Origin: Ignelater luminosus
Lineage: Eukaryota > Arthropoda > Insecta > Coleoptera > Elateridae
DNA length: 64,000 nucleotides
Assembly (NCBI GenBank): GCA_011009095.1
Contig: VTPC01090604.1
Span: 18,244-82,243, forward strand
Direction of reading: 5' to 3'
Below, one piece after another: positions 33,445-45,700 of this stretch. The notes beneath the pieces are model-generated. The model had not been told where the DNA came from. It was given only the letters and a program-made list of their open reading frames with translations, and searched no databases. How positions within the stretch are numbered: position 1 is the first letter of the stretch; each line of letters begins with the position of its first letter. Made by a program: the position numbers and the translations under genes.

Positions 33445-33692
33445 TATTTTTTGTTTGTATTACAGCCGTTTTCATAATCATCAAGCTAAAGTGACTTTAA
33501 CTAAAGCGACTTTTATTTATTAAATTGATTTTAAAGCTGCCCATTTTCATAATCAGAAATGTGACTCACTTTAGTTAAAGTATTGGAAGCCCCTCTAAAG
33601 TAGTGTTGGCAATACTGGGAGTTGTCAAAATTCAAGCTCTAACCTAACATTCAATCAGCTGTTGCTGTTGTGATCGGTAAAATAGGGGTAAA

Positions 33693-34678
33693 ATGTTGAA
33701 ACATAAAAGTGAAAGTTCCCGTATTAGGGGCAGCAATTTTACAAAAGAAGAGGAGTTATCACTCCTAAATATTATAGCTAAATATAAAAAATAGTCGAGT
33801 GCAAGAACTCACATAAAATAACAACTAAACAAAGAGTAAGTACTACTAAATATGAATTATGCTAGTTTGATGTTTATTTATTATTATTATACAGGAAGAA
33901 GCATGGATAAACATAGAAACAGAATTTAATAGCTGTAACAGGCACCGAACATTGCACCAAATAATAAGCAAATTTGATAATCTGAAAACTGCAGCAAGGA
34001 AATATGCTTGCTGCAATAAAGAAAATCTTAACATAACAGGTGGTGGCCCTTTTGGCAATTTGGAAAACGTGGTTTATGACAAAATGTTGGAAATAATAAA
34101 TAACAAAACTGTTATAGGATTAGAAAACCCGTATGATGATGATGGGAGATCATCAGGGGTATTACTTGTAGAACCGATTGAAATCGTTGAAGGTATGTTA
34201 GTAATGTTGGTTATAAAAGCAAATGTATTTTCAATTTTTAATTACAGAACAAAGTATGGTATATGAACCAGTTGAAAGTACCAGTATTCAAGAACAATTA
34301 AATAGTATTGAGATGGATAATGAGTTGCTTTCTTATCCTATTACAATTACTCAAGGTATGCTTAAAACAATGCTTTAACACAAAATTATTTCTTTTTCTC
34401 TGATTTCAGAAACAAATGAATGTACTAATAGTGATCTCACCGAGAATTGGGCAACATACACACCAACAATGCTAAAAGCAAAAAAGAATAAAAAGTTGCA
34501 AGTAATTAACAAACCTACACAAAAAATAAAAGAAAAACGCACGTTACATGATCTTAAGGTCTCCTATTTGCAACAAAAACTAAATAATTTAATCAATGAT
34601 GATCGCAGAAGAGAAGAACTGCATGAAAAACAGTTAGCATTACTTTCATTGGAAATAAAACAGAAAAGTGGAGAATAG
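33693..34678 (+). pseudogene. Harbinger Myb/SANT-like DNA-binding protein, broken
   Basis: The start MLKHKSESSRIRGSNFTKEE leads into a Myb/SANT-like helix set (ELSLLNIIAKYKK, EEAWINIETEFN, TLHQIISKFDNLK). Introns at about 33833-33895, 34193-34248 and 34355-34409 join the parts. The tail contains a basic coiled coil (KTL/LQQKLNNLINDDRRREEL). In PIF/Harbinger elements this protein helps bring the transposase to the element ends and nucleus. Two in-frame stops in the first exon (after IIAKYKK and after THIK) disable it. Confidence 0.85.
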
Positions 34679-34751
34679 AGATTAATTAATTAAATTTGTG
34701 TTGTTTTTTTCCAAATATATTTTATAAATACATATTTTTATGTAAGGAATG

Positions 34752-35953
34752 TTACAAATTAAAGTTTTCTTGAATAAAAATATAAGGAGCTTCTTGAGCA
34801 TGTCTTACATCAAGATCCACATCAATAGCAGGATTGTTATTGTTAATATCATTTTCCATATTGGGTTCTACTTCAGGTATTACTTCATTCATTTCAATGG
34901 CCAGGTTGTGTAGCACTGCTGTTGCAACAATAACTGCCATAGCAGTATTTACATTAATTTTCATACCTAAGGAAAGTATGGGAAAGCGGCGCTTCCACAC
35001 TCCGTATTGGCGTTCCACAACATTTCGTGATCGAATTAATGATTCGTTATACAGTTGTTGTGTTTCTGTGGCTGGCTCATGCAGTGGAGTGAATAAATAA
35101 GTACGGAGTGCATACCCACTATCTCCAATTAAGCGAAATCTATGAAATATGCCCCTTTCAAAATCTCTCTTTAAAGTACTATTATTAAATATTGTTTGAT
35201 CATGACAACTTCCTGGCCATCTAGCTACTATGTTTCTAATTCGTAAGCGTGCATCAGACACAGTTTGCACATTTAGTGAGAAGTAACCTTTCCGGTTTCT
35301 GTATATTTCTGCATCATCACCACCTGCACGTTTATTTTGTGATCAGTATTATATAATAGTATGTATTTATAATTACCTGGTGATATAATTCTAATGTGAG
35401 TGCAGTCGATAGCACCACAGCATGTGGGAAAGTTTGCTACATTAAAGAGTTCTAGAGCTGTTCTTTCAAGTTCTTCTCTACCTTGTGGCATTTGAATAAT
35501 ATAAGGTTTCAGAGAAGCAAGGGCATGACTGACATTTTTAACAATTGGACTCCCTGATGCCACAGAAACCCCAACAAAATCCTATACAGATATTAACATA
35601 TTTCCTGTGGCATAAAATCTAAGTGTTAAAAGTAGTTTTGTTTCTGCTGGGATTGCACCACCCCTTCAAAAAAGAATAAATTGTTCCATTTTACAAATTA
35701 ACTTGCGTATTCTGTGATACTGATTCCTACTATTCTATTACCTAAGAGAAAGTGAAGTAATTCTTGGCCTTATATGGTTTAACACTTCATGTACTGCTTG
35801 TTTGCTTAGCCGAAATCATTGATAAAATTCCTCATCTGTCCAGTTGTCAAAGTTATTAATACGTTTTTTGTATATTTTAGGCCGTCTAATTATTAATATT
35901 TCATCATCTGAATCGCTACTGGAAGTGGTAAAAACAGAATCTGATGAAGACAT
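34752..35953 (-). pseudogene. Harbinger DDE transposase (HARBI1-like), broken
   Basis: On the minus strand the start MSSSDSVFTTSSSDSDDE precedes a helix-turn-helix region (RLSKQAVHEVLNHIRP). The DDE_Tnp_4 core follows: CCGAIDCTHIRI (first Asp), WPGSCHDQTIF (second Asp), LIGDSGYALR, and NVVERQYGVWKRRFP (Glu). Introns lie at about 35660-35740 and 35326-35379. Two in-frame stops, after DEEFYQ and after NMLISV, break the protein, while the catalytic residues remain. A recent copy by these criteria. Confidence 0.9.
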
Positions 35954-36186
35954 GCCTGCGTACCTTGTATAACAAGTAATCTTACAAGAACCAGCTAGAC
36001 AATTTGAATGTATATAAAAGTTAGGTTATTTTTTTAAAGTAGTAAAGTAATTTAAATACCATGAATATTCACTTTAACTTAAAGTGGTTCTAAAGTGATA
36101 AAGTAAGATTATGAAAAAGAATTGTGTGTTAAAGTAAACTTTAAAATTTAAAGTAACACTAAAGTTGATTATGAAAACGGCCCTTA

Positions 36187-36762
36187 CTGTTATTGATCTA
36201 AATTTTACACACACAATACTGGTTATGATTATGACTCACCCTGTATGTAACCTACGTAAAAAAATACGAAAAATTTGTAAGGTTTATGCTTTTACTTTTG
36301 CTGTGATTTATATTTTTACATTACAAAATATGAAGTAGACTTGTAAATTACTTAAAAATTAGATTTTCTTAAAATACTGTAAGTAATAGTTTCATCAACT
36401 AATTCATGTGGAAGAATAAAATTCAAAATACGGAAGAGAGAGAGAGGGAGCATACCGATTCTGTTTAATAATTATAAATAATGACAATTCTAGAAATTGG
36501 TCTAGCGAAAATAATAAAATGTCAATCGATAAATTATTTAAATCCGAAGCGTTTCAATTAAGGTTCGCGCTTGTTTTAGTCCCAGAATCAATCGCTAGAT
36601 GTATTTTAGCTTAACGCGTGCGCGTTTAGTTCGACCTGACAGAACTAACAGTAATTTAGTTCAATGGTTGTGTTTGTGTGGTATAGTTGGTTTGATGTGG
36701 TGCAAAAATGATGTTGAGGAAGAAAAACCCACTGTGCTGTAGGATATTCCTAATTTCCAATC
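36187..36762. other. Upstream region of Spred
   Basis: Holds the likely promoter and 5' UTR. A short GAGAGA run sits at 36434-36450. No separate gene is seen. Confidence 0.45.
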
Positions 36763-39700
36763 ATGACCGAGGGATATGAAGAGTAAGTCGTGCATTCAAT
36801 GAATTGTTTACACCCTTAAGTAAGGGGATGTAGTTATGTCGGCCTCCATTTTAAGAACATCCCGAGTGTATTTCGTACGAAATTGAGATAATTGTTAGTT
36901 AACAGCGCGTAATGAGACCACTTAAGAAGCGATACGGCTTAATTAATGCCGCGGTCTTGCTGTTTTTAACCACACATCGTTCGTGTCGAAATATGATCAT
37001 TCATGCTATTGCTACAGTAATCAATGGGTCTCATTCATGAAATCTTTCGGCCGTTTACGCTATCCCAGTGCATTCACACGTACATATCAAGCGTTTATTA
37101 TAGTTATGTATGTACGCCCCCCACACCAATTTCCATTTACAAAATATTGAATGAGAACGTCTTATCTACGTCCTGATTAGCTCAGGTAGTTCGTGTTATT
37201 TTTTTTTCTTTTTCTCATTCATTCAATTAATAGCCTATCCAGCTTCTGTTATGCATTTATGATTAATATTATTATTTGTCGTATTAGATTAAATTCCTAC
37301 GGTAGATGCTGGGGCGTTAGTTGGCCTAGGAAATGTATCTGCCCGTGAAATTAAACAGACAAACGTGCATCACGGTGGGAAATTCGAATTTTCATTGGAC
37401 GTGCTTTTTAAATTTCCTGCCTTTATCCGTTTACTCCGTATCTCTATTGTTTTTAATTTATTATTATTATTATTATAACATCCAAGTACAAAGGGTATTA
37501 ATAAAATTCTATCAAGTTCATTCATTTGTCTCTCGTTATAGATTTGCTATAATACAGACGTTTTAAGTATTTGATAATAATGATCGACACGGTTGACTGT
37601 TTTGGAGTACCTACCGGAAGTCGTAATCAGTAGAACATTTAAAAATCTATAGAAAAAACAGGAAGAGATAAAATTCATCCAATAAATGCCCGGTTATAAC
37701 GTTATTGAATGAAATTTATTAGTTTCTGTTATTTATTTCTTTTTTAAGTTCGGTTTATTTGCAATACAGCAACAAATATCAGTTTTATGTCTCATTATCT
37801 CGTTTTCTAGGAAAATTGGACGTTATTATTGCAAAAATTTGCGGATGATGAAGCTTCCTGCTTTTTCATAATTAATGAGAATTATGAATGTAAACTCCGA
37901 CAATTCCGCGAAGTACATTAAGAGATCGCGTAAACACATAATTAATTGTAATTGTTCAATGGGCTTCTCATTTCATGCAGCGTTTAAAAGTTACAACAGT
38001 TTTTGTTTAGAATGCGTTTCCAACAAGGCTCGTGTTTGTATCGTTAAACGAGCTTCGAAACGGCAAAGAGAAAAAATTCCTTAATAAAACGTGAATCATT
38101 ACTGGGTCAATTCCAGGAATGTCATATTATATTTTGTCATTGTACAATAATGAATAACCTCGTAATTCGTAAATAAAATGAAAAGATACGTATTTTAGCG
38201 GCGATGTTAAAAAACAGGTCAAAGCGTGCCCCTTTTTTTTTCCCGTAATTGAGGGCGAATCTAGATCAGAAGTTCCCGGTTTCCATTCATGTTAGCGGCA
38301 AAATTTGTGTCTTGTTTCAGTCCTGGACGAGGCCCCCCTGCTAAATATAGCTCGAATCCACCAGCCCCAGCCGTTTGGGAAGTGTCACGACCTAATTCGA
38401 GGCTTCCCGGGGGTTGTTACCCTCTGCAGTAGCCATTCATGCTGTAACTGGGTCACGAAATGCATTACCATCGTCTCGCACTTACAGCACCGAACTTTTC
38501 CCCCCACCTAGGTATAATTTCCCGGCATTTTTCTTTCTCATTTTCCGACCGTTTTCATTTGTTCCCCCACAACGCCCCTACGGGCGTCGACCAATCGCGA
38601 TCGTTTTCCTTCAATTCGTACATCTGACGTCATTTCCCCCCCTTCGGGAGAAAGCACGTGGCTTTCCTTTGTGGTGGAAGTGTTTAGCGATGCTGACCCA
38701 GTTTTACTTGATACTTTTCACAATGAAACTTTTCTTTTTTTTTTTTTCCTCACCTGAATGATATGATGTTTTGGTTAGGTTCATTTAATATAAATTGTCC
38801 AGAACAGAAAAATACTAGAATTGAATAGAATTCGATTTCTTCCACCTAAAAGTTTCGCGACTTCCATGGGCCAATGATAACGTACCTCCAGTTTATTATA
38901 ATTTGCCAGGAGGGCATTTTTTAAGCTATCCAGCGATATTATTTATATTCCTCGATTGTATTTTCCCTAATCGTTGAACTGTGCTAAAAATAGCTAGTCG
39001 ACCGGGCTGTTGACCCATTTAAAGGGGGGTTGTCGTCCTGCGAGGCCATTCATGGTGAAATTTAGGTCAAACACTCCCGGTTTCCTTACCCCACAGCTAC
39101 CCCCGATTTTTCCTAAATTCGGCGAGTGACGTCATAGGGATAACAGAATATAATATTCCGTAGGTATACTGCTCCCAATCTAGTCTTCTCTCTTCCTCTT
39201 CCAGCTACCACCTAAATTATCTCTACAATATTTGTACTATTTGTAAACTTGGAAAAGTTCAAAGAAAAACTGAGAAACTTAACTGATAACGACGTCATTC
39301 GACATTTTTGCATTTATTATGAGGTCCTTTTCATGTTAATTCAGGTGAAACAAGAACCTGTAGGTGTGCAGATTTTATTAGTGTTGTCCGGAGGAGCAAA
39401 AGTATAGGTCACAGGTTCTCTCTTCCCTCTATACGAACTTATGACGTCATTCGTTTCATGAACGGTGACGGAATCAATGGAAAGCACTTAGATTAAATGT
39501 GAAAGAGTTTAAAAATAGACCACCTCTATGCACCCACCCGACTCGTTAATAATACAAACTTGAATTAATAAACAAGCAGTTGAATCAACTCTTGATGTGT
39601 AGACTGTCTCAGTCATTTTTGTTTTCAAAAAATGATGGAATTTAATTAAAAAACAGATTAGCATGAAAATCTTTTTTTGTACAAATTATTTATTGAAGCT

Positions 39701-42700
39701 GATATCAAGCTAGTTGCGAGCTTTTTCATTTGTTTTGGAAACTATGAAAAAACGTTAAATTGTTTACAATAAATTTGATGTTCAAGTTGCGATGTGTACA
39801 CGGTTTTCGTGGCAATCCAAGTTTAAAATTAAAACGAATCTAGTAGGCATTAAAAACCATTATTGGATTTAATTAAAATTGAATATGAATTCCAAAAACT
39901 ATAAAAATATTCCGCATTATCCCCCAAAAAAAAAACAAATTCTTTCAGTGTTGCTCGATTCATTGCTCATCTTTTCTTTTTTGAAGTGACGTAAAATTTC
40001 TGCAAAGAAATTAATGTCAAAGAACCAGCTAACTATTGTTCAGAAAAAAAAATTAATGTGAACAATAGAATTTTTTCGAAAATTGCCAACATTGCATTTG
40101 TGAAGGAACATAACCTAGAATAATTAAAATCTGAGATGAAGGTTATGTTTGACAATATTGCTTCAAAACTTTCAGAAAGTGTATCATGCATGCTATGTTG
40201 CCATTTCGAGAAAAATTAAAATTTGATTTATTTGCAATTGGCGAAAATTATCAACTAACTGATGACGCTAAATTTTGTTGAAGTGCATCAAAAGGGTGAA
40301 CACAGCAGCTGCAACATATGTCCTCCAAATCTGAAAATTTGCAAAATTTATGTGACCGTTTCTGATGACGAACTTCACTGTTCAGGGTTCGAGTTCGCCT
40401 GAAAAAGTCATGAAATTAGGGAAATACAAATAAAAGTAAGGGAATCTAATTAATCTGTCTGAAATTTCAAAATAATAACAAAAATACCGCCATCTACAAT
40501 TAAAGTGGTTTTTGCAATTTTGATTGTTTAAATCTGACTTGGAAAATTTCTTAAGTAGGCCCTGAAATGATATTCTTGTAACAGTTGCTAAATAAATATT
40601 TTTAGGTTAAAGTTCTGTCATTTGTGTCATTTTTTAAAGCAAAATACGAGTTGTCAATATATGTACTGATCTTTGTGCTTTTAGATATTTAGATATTTTT
40701 TAAAAAATCACGTGATTGCAAACGCTATTGGATTGATGTGACGTCACCATTTTGTTTTGTTTTTTTGTTCTTCTGTCACCTACAAATTGTCATCGATGTA
40801 TTAAGGTTATGTCAACATGTCAAATTTTTGTTTAGTTATTTTCTATTTATTTTTTATAAATTCTACGTTAAGATCTATAAATATTGTTTTGCTTTAATAA
40901 CAAAATGGACCGTTTCATTTTTTTAGGATATTTTCGAACTTTCAATTTCAAATTTTAAATTCTCCAATATCAAAAATGCCAAAAATTGTAGTGTCAACAA
41001 CATTGTAAATAAAATTATGAAATTTCTCTAACGATTCAATAAATTAAATTGAAACAAATTTTAATTGTTTTTAAAATTTTGTCAACAATTATTTTTGATA
41101 TTTTTATACATAATTTGTCAGTGATAGTTGTAGAATTGTGGTTTTAAATTTGTATTGAATATTTTGGTTTGAGTATTCTTTTATTTCTTTTATCTAGTTA
41201 ACCCTGGACATATGAAGTGACGTCATACAATTTTGAAAGACTTGTCATGTCATTTATTTTCTCGAAATTATTGGAATGAAAGCATAATATAAGGCATTTT
41301 TGCAAACATTACAGAAATTTCTGGATAATCCGCAAACATTATTTTCTTATTTTGAAGTTAATTGGTGATACCGTTAAGTGATAATGATAATTTAGTCTAT
41401 TTTAGTTTCTACTGTAAAAATTGTCATTTTTAAAATCTTTAGGTTATGTTTGGATGGAGGAAATTATTTTGTTTTTTAAACATGAATTCACCGCCAAGAG
41501 CGAACATCTTCGAGGCCTCTTGATAACAGTCGTATACGATCGTTGACATTTATAGGTTAAAAGTTACAATATTTATACATTTTTTAAATTTTAATCAAAA
41601 TATTTCTTTAATTATACCTAAATATTAAATCTGTAGACGATGATGAGATTTATATATTACAATATAATAATACAATATATAAAAAAATTCTATAAAACGC
41701 CGCTCGACGTAGCGTTAAGATTTTTCCAAAAATTCTTTGAAATACTGTATCATCCGCAAAAATCTTTACTGTGTAATGTTCAAAATTTGATGTACTCTTG
41801 ACGTTCTTACGTTTTTTTTTTAAATCTGAAGTAAATTCGCGTAAATTTGACGTTTCATAAGTGAAGAAATTCAAGACGAATGCTGTTAAAATCAAGTGGT
41901 TTTGGTTTCTGATTTCACATGCCCCATTATAGGAACCCGACGAAAAACGCGATCGTCGCGACCTCTATTAGAAATCTAAAAAACTAGTTTGAGGATGATT
42001 ACACTGTTGCCACAACAATAAAATATATCGCCAGAACCAATCATAAATGTTAGAAATCTTTAAATCTGGAGATTTATAGCTCGGTCGCTGCTGATGAGCA
42101 TCCGTTTTCCCGCCACCTTGATATATTTTGACGAAATTTTGGTTGATGACTTTCCCTATTGATATTTCTAATTTTGACGACAGAATTTATTTTTATTTAA
42201 ACACTCGAATTAATTATCTTAAAGACTGGGGCGTTCAGGAGCAGTAGTGCAAACATCCAGGACTCGACTAGAGTACTTAAATGCCAAAACCGAAAAATAT
42301 CACATTGGAGGATTCCTAGACACGACCAGTTTGCATACATCGTTATGAGACTTGTGGCGTTCGTACATGGAGTTTTCAGGAAAATGTGGATACGATTTGG
42401 AATGTATAGACCGAATCCTGCTGTTGTTATGCGTTGACCTTCATACTAGTTTTTAGAGTTTCTGTAGAGCTTTGAAAATGGAACAAACTTTTCTGGAGAC
42501 AAAAATAATTAGAGTAAGTAGTTGGAGTTTCTTCTCAGACATTAATCAGCGTCCTCATGTTGGAACTCGAATCTGGGACATAATTAATATCGATCTGGGA
42601 CACTACAGGCACAAATTTATTTTTATCTATTTCTGATTCGTAGAGTATCCTAAACAAAAGTCTTCTCTAGGGTGCCACCTGCTATGGCCCACAATTACGC

Positions 42701-45700
42701 TTTATCCTCTTAACAGGCTACCTGCGATGTCTCACGGTCATCTTCCAATGGACCACCTACAATCGAATCGGATTTACCTTACAACGAATCACGTACAGAG
42801 TACATGATCGGATTTCTCCTCCAAAGGACCACCACACTCTCCTAAAAGTCACCTGTGGTAACCTACGATTGGGCTCTATCATCTAATATGACATCTACGA
42901 TGTTCCATGATCGGGTCTTACTCTCTAACGAACCTCCTACAATAGCCTATACCCGAACTTCACCTTCCAAAACAACCGCCTACAATGATTTACGGTTAGG
43001 CTTTTGTCATTTAACAGTCTCACGAAATCAAACTTCACCCCCCTAAGAAATCAGCTATGATATGCCACGATCGGACACTATCCTCCAACGTACCATCTGC
43101 GGTGTTTCACGGTCAGGCTTCGCACCCCAAAAGGTCCCACAGTTGGGTTTTGTCCTTAATGGTCTCAAAATCGGACCCTCCGACGAATCACCTATAATAT
43201 GTTCACACGTTGTTTTTAGATAATGGTTGACCGTGTTTTTGGCCAAATTTGAAACCACGCATGTACTCTTCTTAAAGGGCATTTTTAACGATGTTGCCTT
43301 TTTTTACATTTTAATCTAGTAATTGTAATTACGTAATTGGCGAAAATCATCAAATCTGAAGATTGACAACACAACTTTTTCTGACGATATACTCTAGAAT
43401 TCTGAAAATCCTATCAAACGTTAGCTAAACCTCGGCTAAACTCTATTCATTATAGTGAGCAGCTGTCAATGTCGAGATTTCTGAATATTTGCTGACTGTA
43501 CCCATTTAATGCGACTTTTTTCCTAGCGTACCTAGAATTTAGTTGCTATAAATAGATTTAGGTTATGTAGCATTTGACAATTAAATTTCAGAAAGACTAC
43601 CTAAACCTAACCTAAATCCTCGTAACCATTGTAACCTAAAAACGTGATACGTCACTGTTAATTACGCTTAAAAGTTGCAATTTTTTGTGAGTTGGCATTA
43701 ATCCAGTGACCGACATCGACATTTACAGGCTACCACTACGACTGTCAGATTTCCATGGGTAGTTTTACTATTCAAGGAACAACCTATTACAATGACCTCC
43801 CTACTCTCATCCTTTACTCTCTAGAAAAGTATCTGCGATGGGCTTTTCTTTTCAAAAGTACAGACTTTGTTTTTCTACAGACTACAGTAATAAGAAGGTG
43901 TTTTTATTTTTCTTCAAAAACCAGAGAATTGATAGATAAGATTCGAGTTTAATGAATCAAATGAGTGTCAGTCTTTCATAAAAATTTAAAACTCTTTTTT
44001 TAGGGGCACTGCTCCATTATCGTCCTTGTAATAACCATCACTGATCCAGAATTTAACTATGTTTTCATTATGAATTAAGAATCTTATCTTAATACTTTAA
44101 AAATGGAATTCAATAGAAACCACTCCTATTTTTTTCCCAAAAATAAAGAACCTCATTAGTATCATCGTAGGTAGATGTAATTTAAAATAGTCCTAGGAAG
44201 GTTTTTGTGTGGTTGAAATGTGATTATTACTAATATTTCTTTGTCATTCTATAATATTCAATTATTGAATGTGTCATAGTTTGTTTTTCAGGGAAATAAT
44301 TTTACAATTTCAAGAATGCACACACACAAAAAGCATAATGTGCATGAAATAGGTTTTCATAGAAACCTGAACAAAAAAAAAATAAAATAACATGGTATAC
44401 TCTCGTTTGTTTTAGTTTCTTCTGGGTTTTTTAAATAACGTTCTTAAAGAGCTTTTTTAAACAAGGAAAATTTTCTGTGTAATTAAAATTGTCACACAGG
44501 GGATTTGTGATATATAGTGGATTCTAGCCCTTTGAGTTAATTAACCTACAGACATATGTCACTGATGATGGCAATGACAATGCCGAAAGTTACCTTTTTA
44601 CATTTCAAAATCGCTTTTCTTCAGCCTCTGAGTTATTTGTTCTTGGTACCTCCGAATACAATAATTCAATACTACAAGTTTGTGTGTGGTGAGGGATTTG
44701 AATTATAAAGCAGACAAAACAATTGAAAACCATTGACTTGTCGCACCGATCACTGTAGCAATCAGCATGTCGAAAATGTAAGAAAGATGTTAATCGTGTT
44801 GATTCTTTTTGATTATTATCTATATCTCGTTGTTGCTTAATCATCTGAATTATATTTTACAGTGGCTACCTGGTGCGCGTACGTGCGCAGGTGATGTCAC
44901 GAGACGACAGTTCCGGTGGCTGGGTGCCACTCGGTGGTGGTGGGCTTAGTAACGTGTCTGTGAGGAAGAGGCAACGAGCGTCACCCTCTGCGGCACCAGG
45001 ACAAGAAGTTACTAAACCTAAACACGATTATCTCATATATGGAATTAGGATCAGTGATCAGAGTGTAAGTACATTCCTTTTGTTATATTTACTTTTAAAT
45101 TTAAATTCTGACTTTGAAATTTAAACAATTTCATAATTTGTGTTTTAATTGCCTAAATCATTTTTTATTAAAGACAGATTTCAATATTTACTAATGATCC
45201 TAATACTAAATAACGTTGTTAACATTTCTGAAATTTAAAATTTTAAGTTTGAAGCTAAAAATTCAAAATTGAAATCTTGCATAAGTGAAAAACCATTAAA
45301 GAAGAATCTGACATGCTAACATAACCTGATGATTTAAATATGACAGCTACACAAAAACAAACCAAATGACATCATAAAATCAGGTTATGATTGAACTAGC
45401 TTAGTTGGCACCATTGACTTAAAATGATTGACAGTGACATTTTTAAAAGTTAGGTTAATTTCATAGAATTAATTTTTTCCTAATTTAAATTTTATGTTTT
45501 ATTTAAAAAAATTGAAAGAATTTTGAAAAAACGAGTTTGATCCTGCTTATTCCTTAACTTTCTATAGGAAAATTATCTCATTATTCATTTCTATTTTTAT
45601 AAAATTAACCTAACTTTCTAAAATGCCAATAATTATGTATTGTGTTGAAAATTGAAAACTTAACCAAACAAATTTACAGCCAATTTAATTTCTCTTTTTT

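Larger units (their letters stand above)
33463..36183. mobile_element. PIF/Harbinger DNA transposon, complete ends, both genes broken
   Basis: Terminal repeats GCCGTTTTCATAATC (left, after CA) and GATTATGAAAACGGC (right) are flanked by TTA at 33460-33462 and 36184-36186, the expected target duplication. Sub-terminal regions on both sides carry many copies of 'aaagtgac/actttaa' motifs. It contains the canonical gene pair: a Myb/SANT-like protein on plus and a DDE transposase on minus, converging tail to tail. Confidence 0.92.
36783..44862 (+). other. Spred: Spred intron 1 (8.1 kb)
   Basis: No gene is visible inside. It contains GC-richer blocks around 38300-39130 with conserved-looking phrases ('cccggtttccattcatg', 'cccgggggttgtt', 'ctgacgtcatttcc'), poly-T and poly-A runs, a degenerate repeat at 42660-43260 and a dispersed repeat at 40085-40165. 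The GC-richer blocks are candidates for enhancers or an alternative promoter, by inference only. Confidence 0.5.

Noticed and set aside
40384..40410. tRNA/SINE-like B box (ggttcgagttc)
   Set aside because: There is no A box at the right distance and no cloverleaf can be drawn.
43600..43640. Telomere-like CCTAA runs (aacctaacctaaatcc)
   Set aside because: Only two or three units inside an intron. The TAACC/GGTTA motif is common throughout this AT-rich genome.
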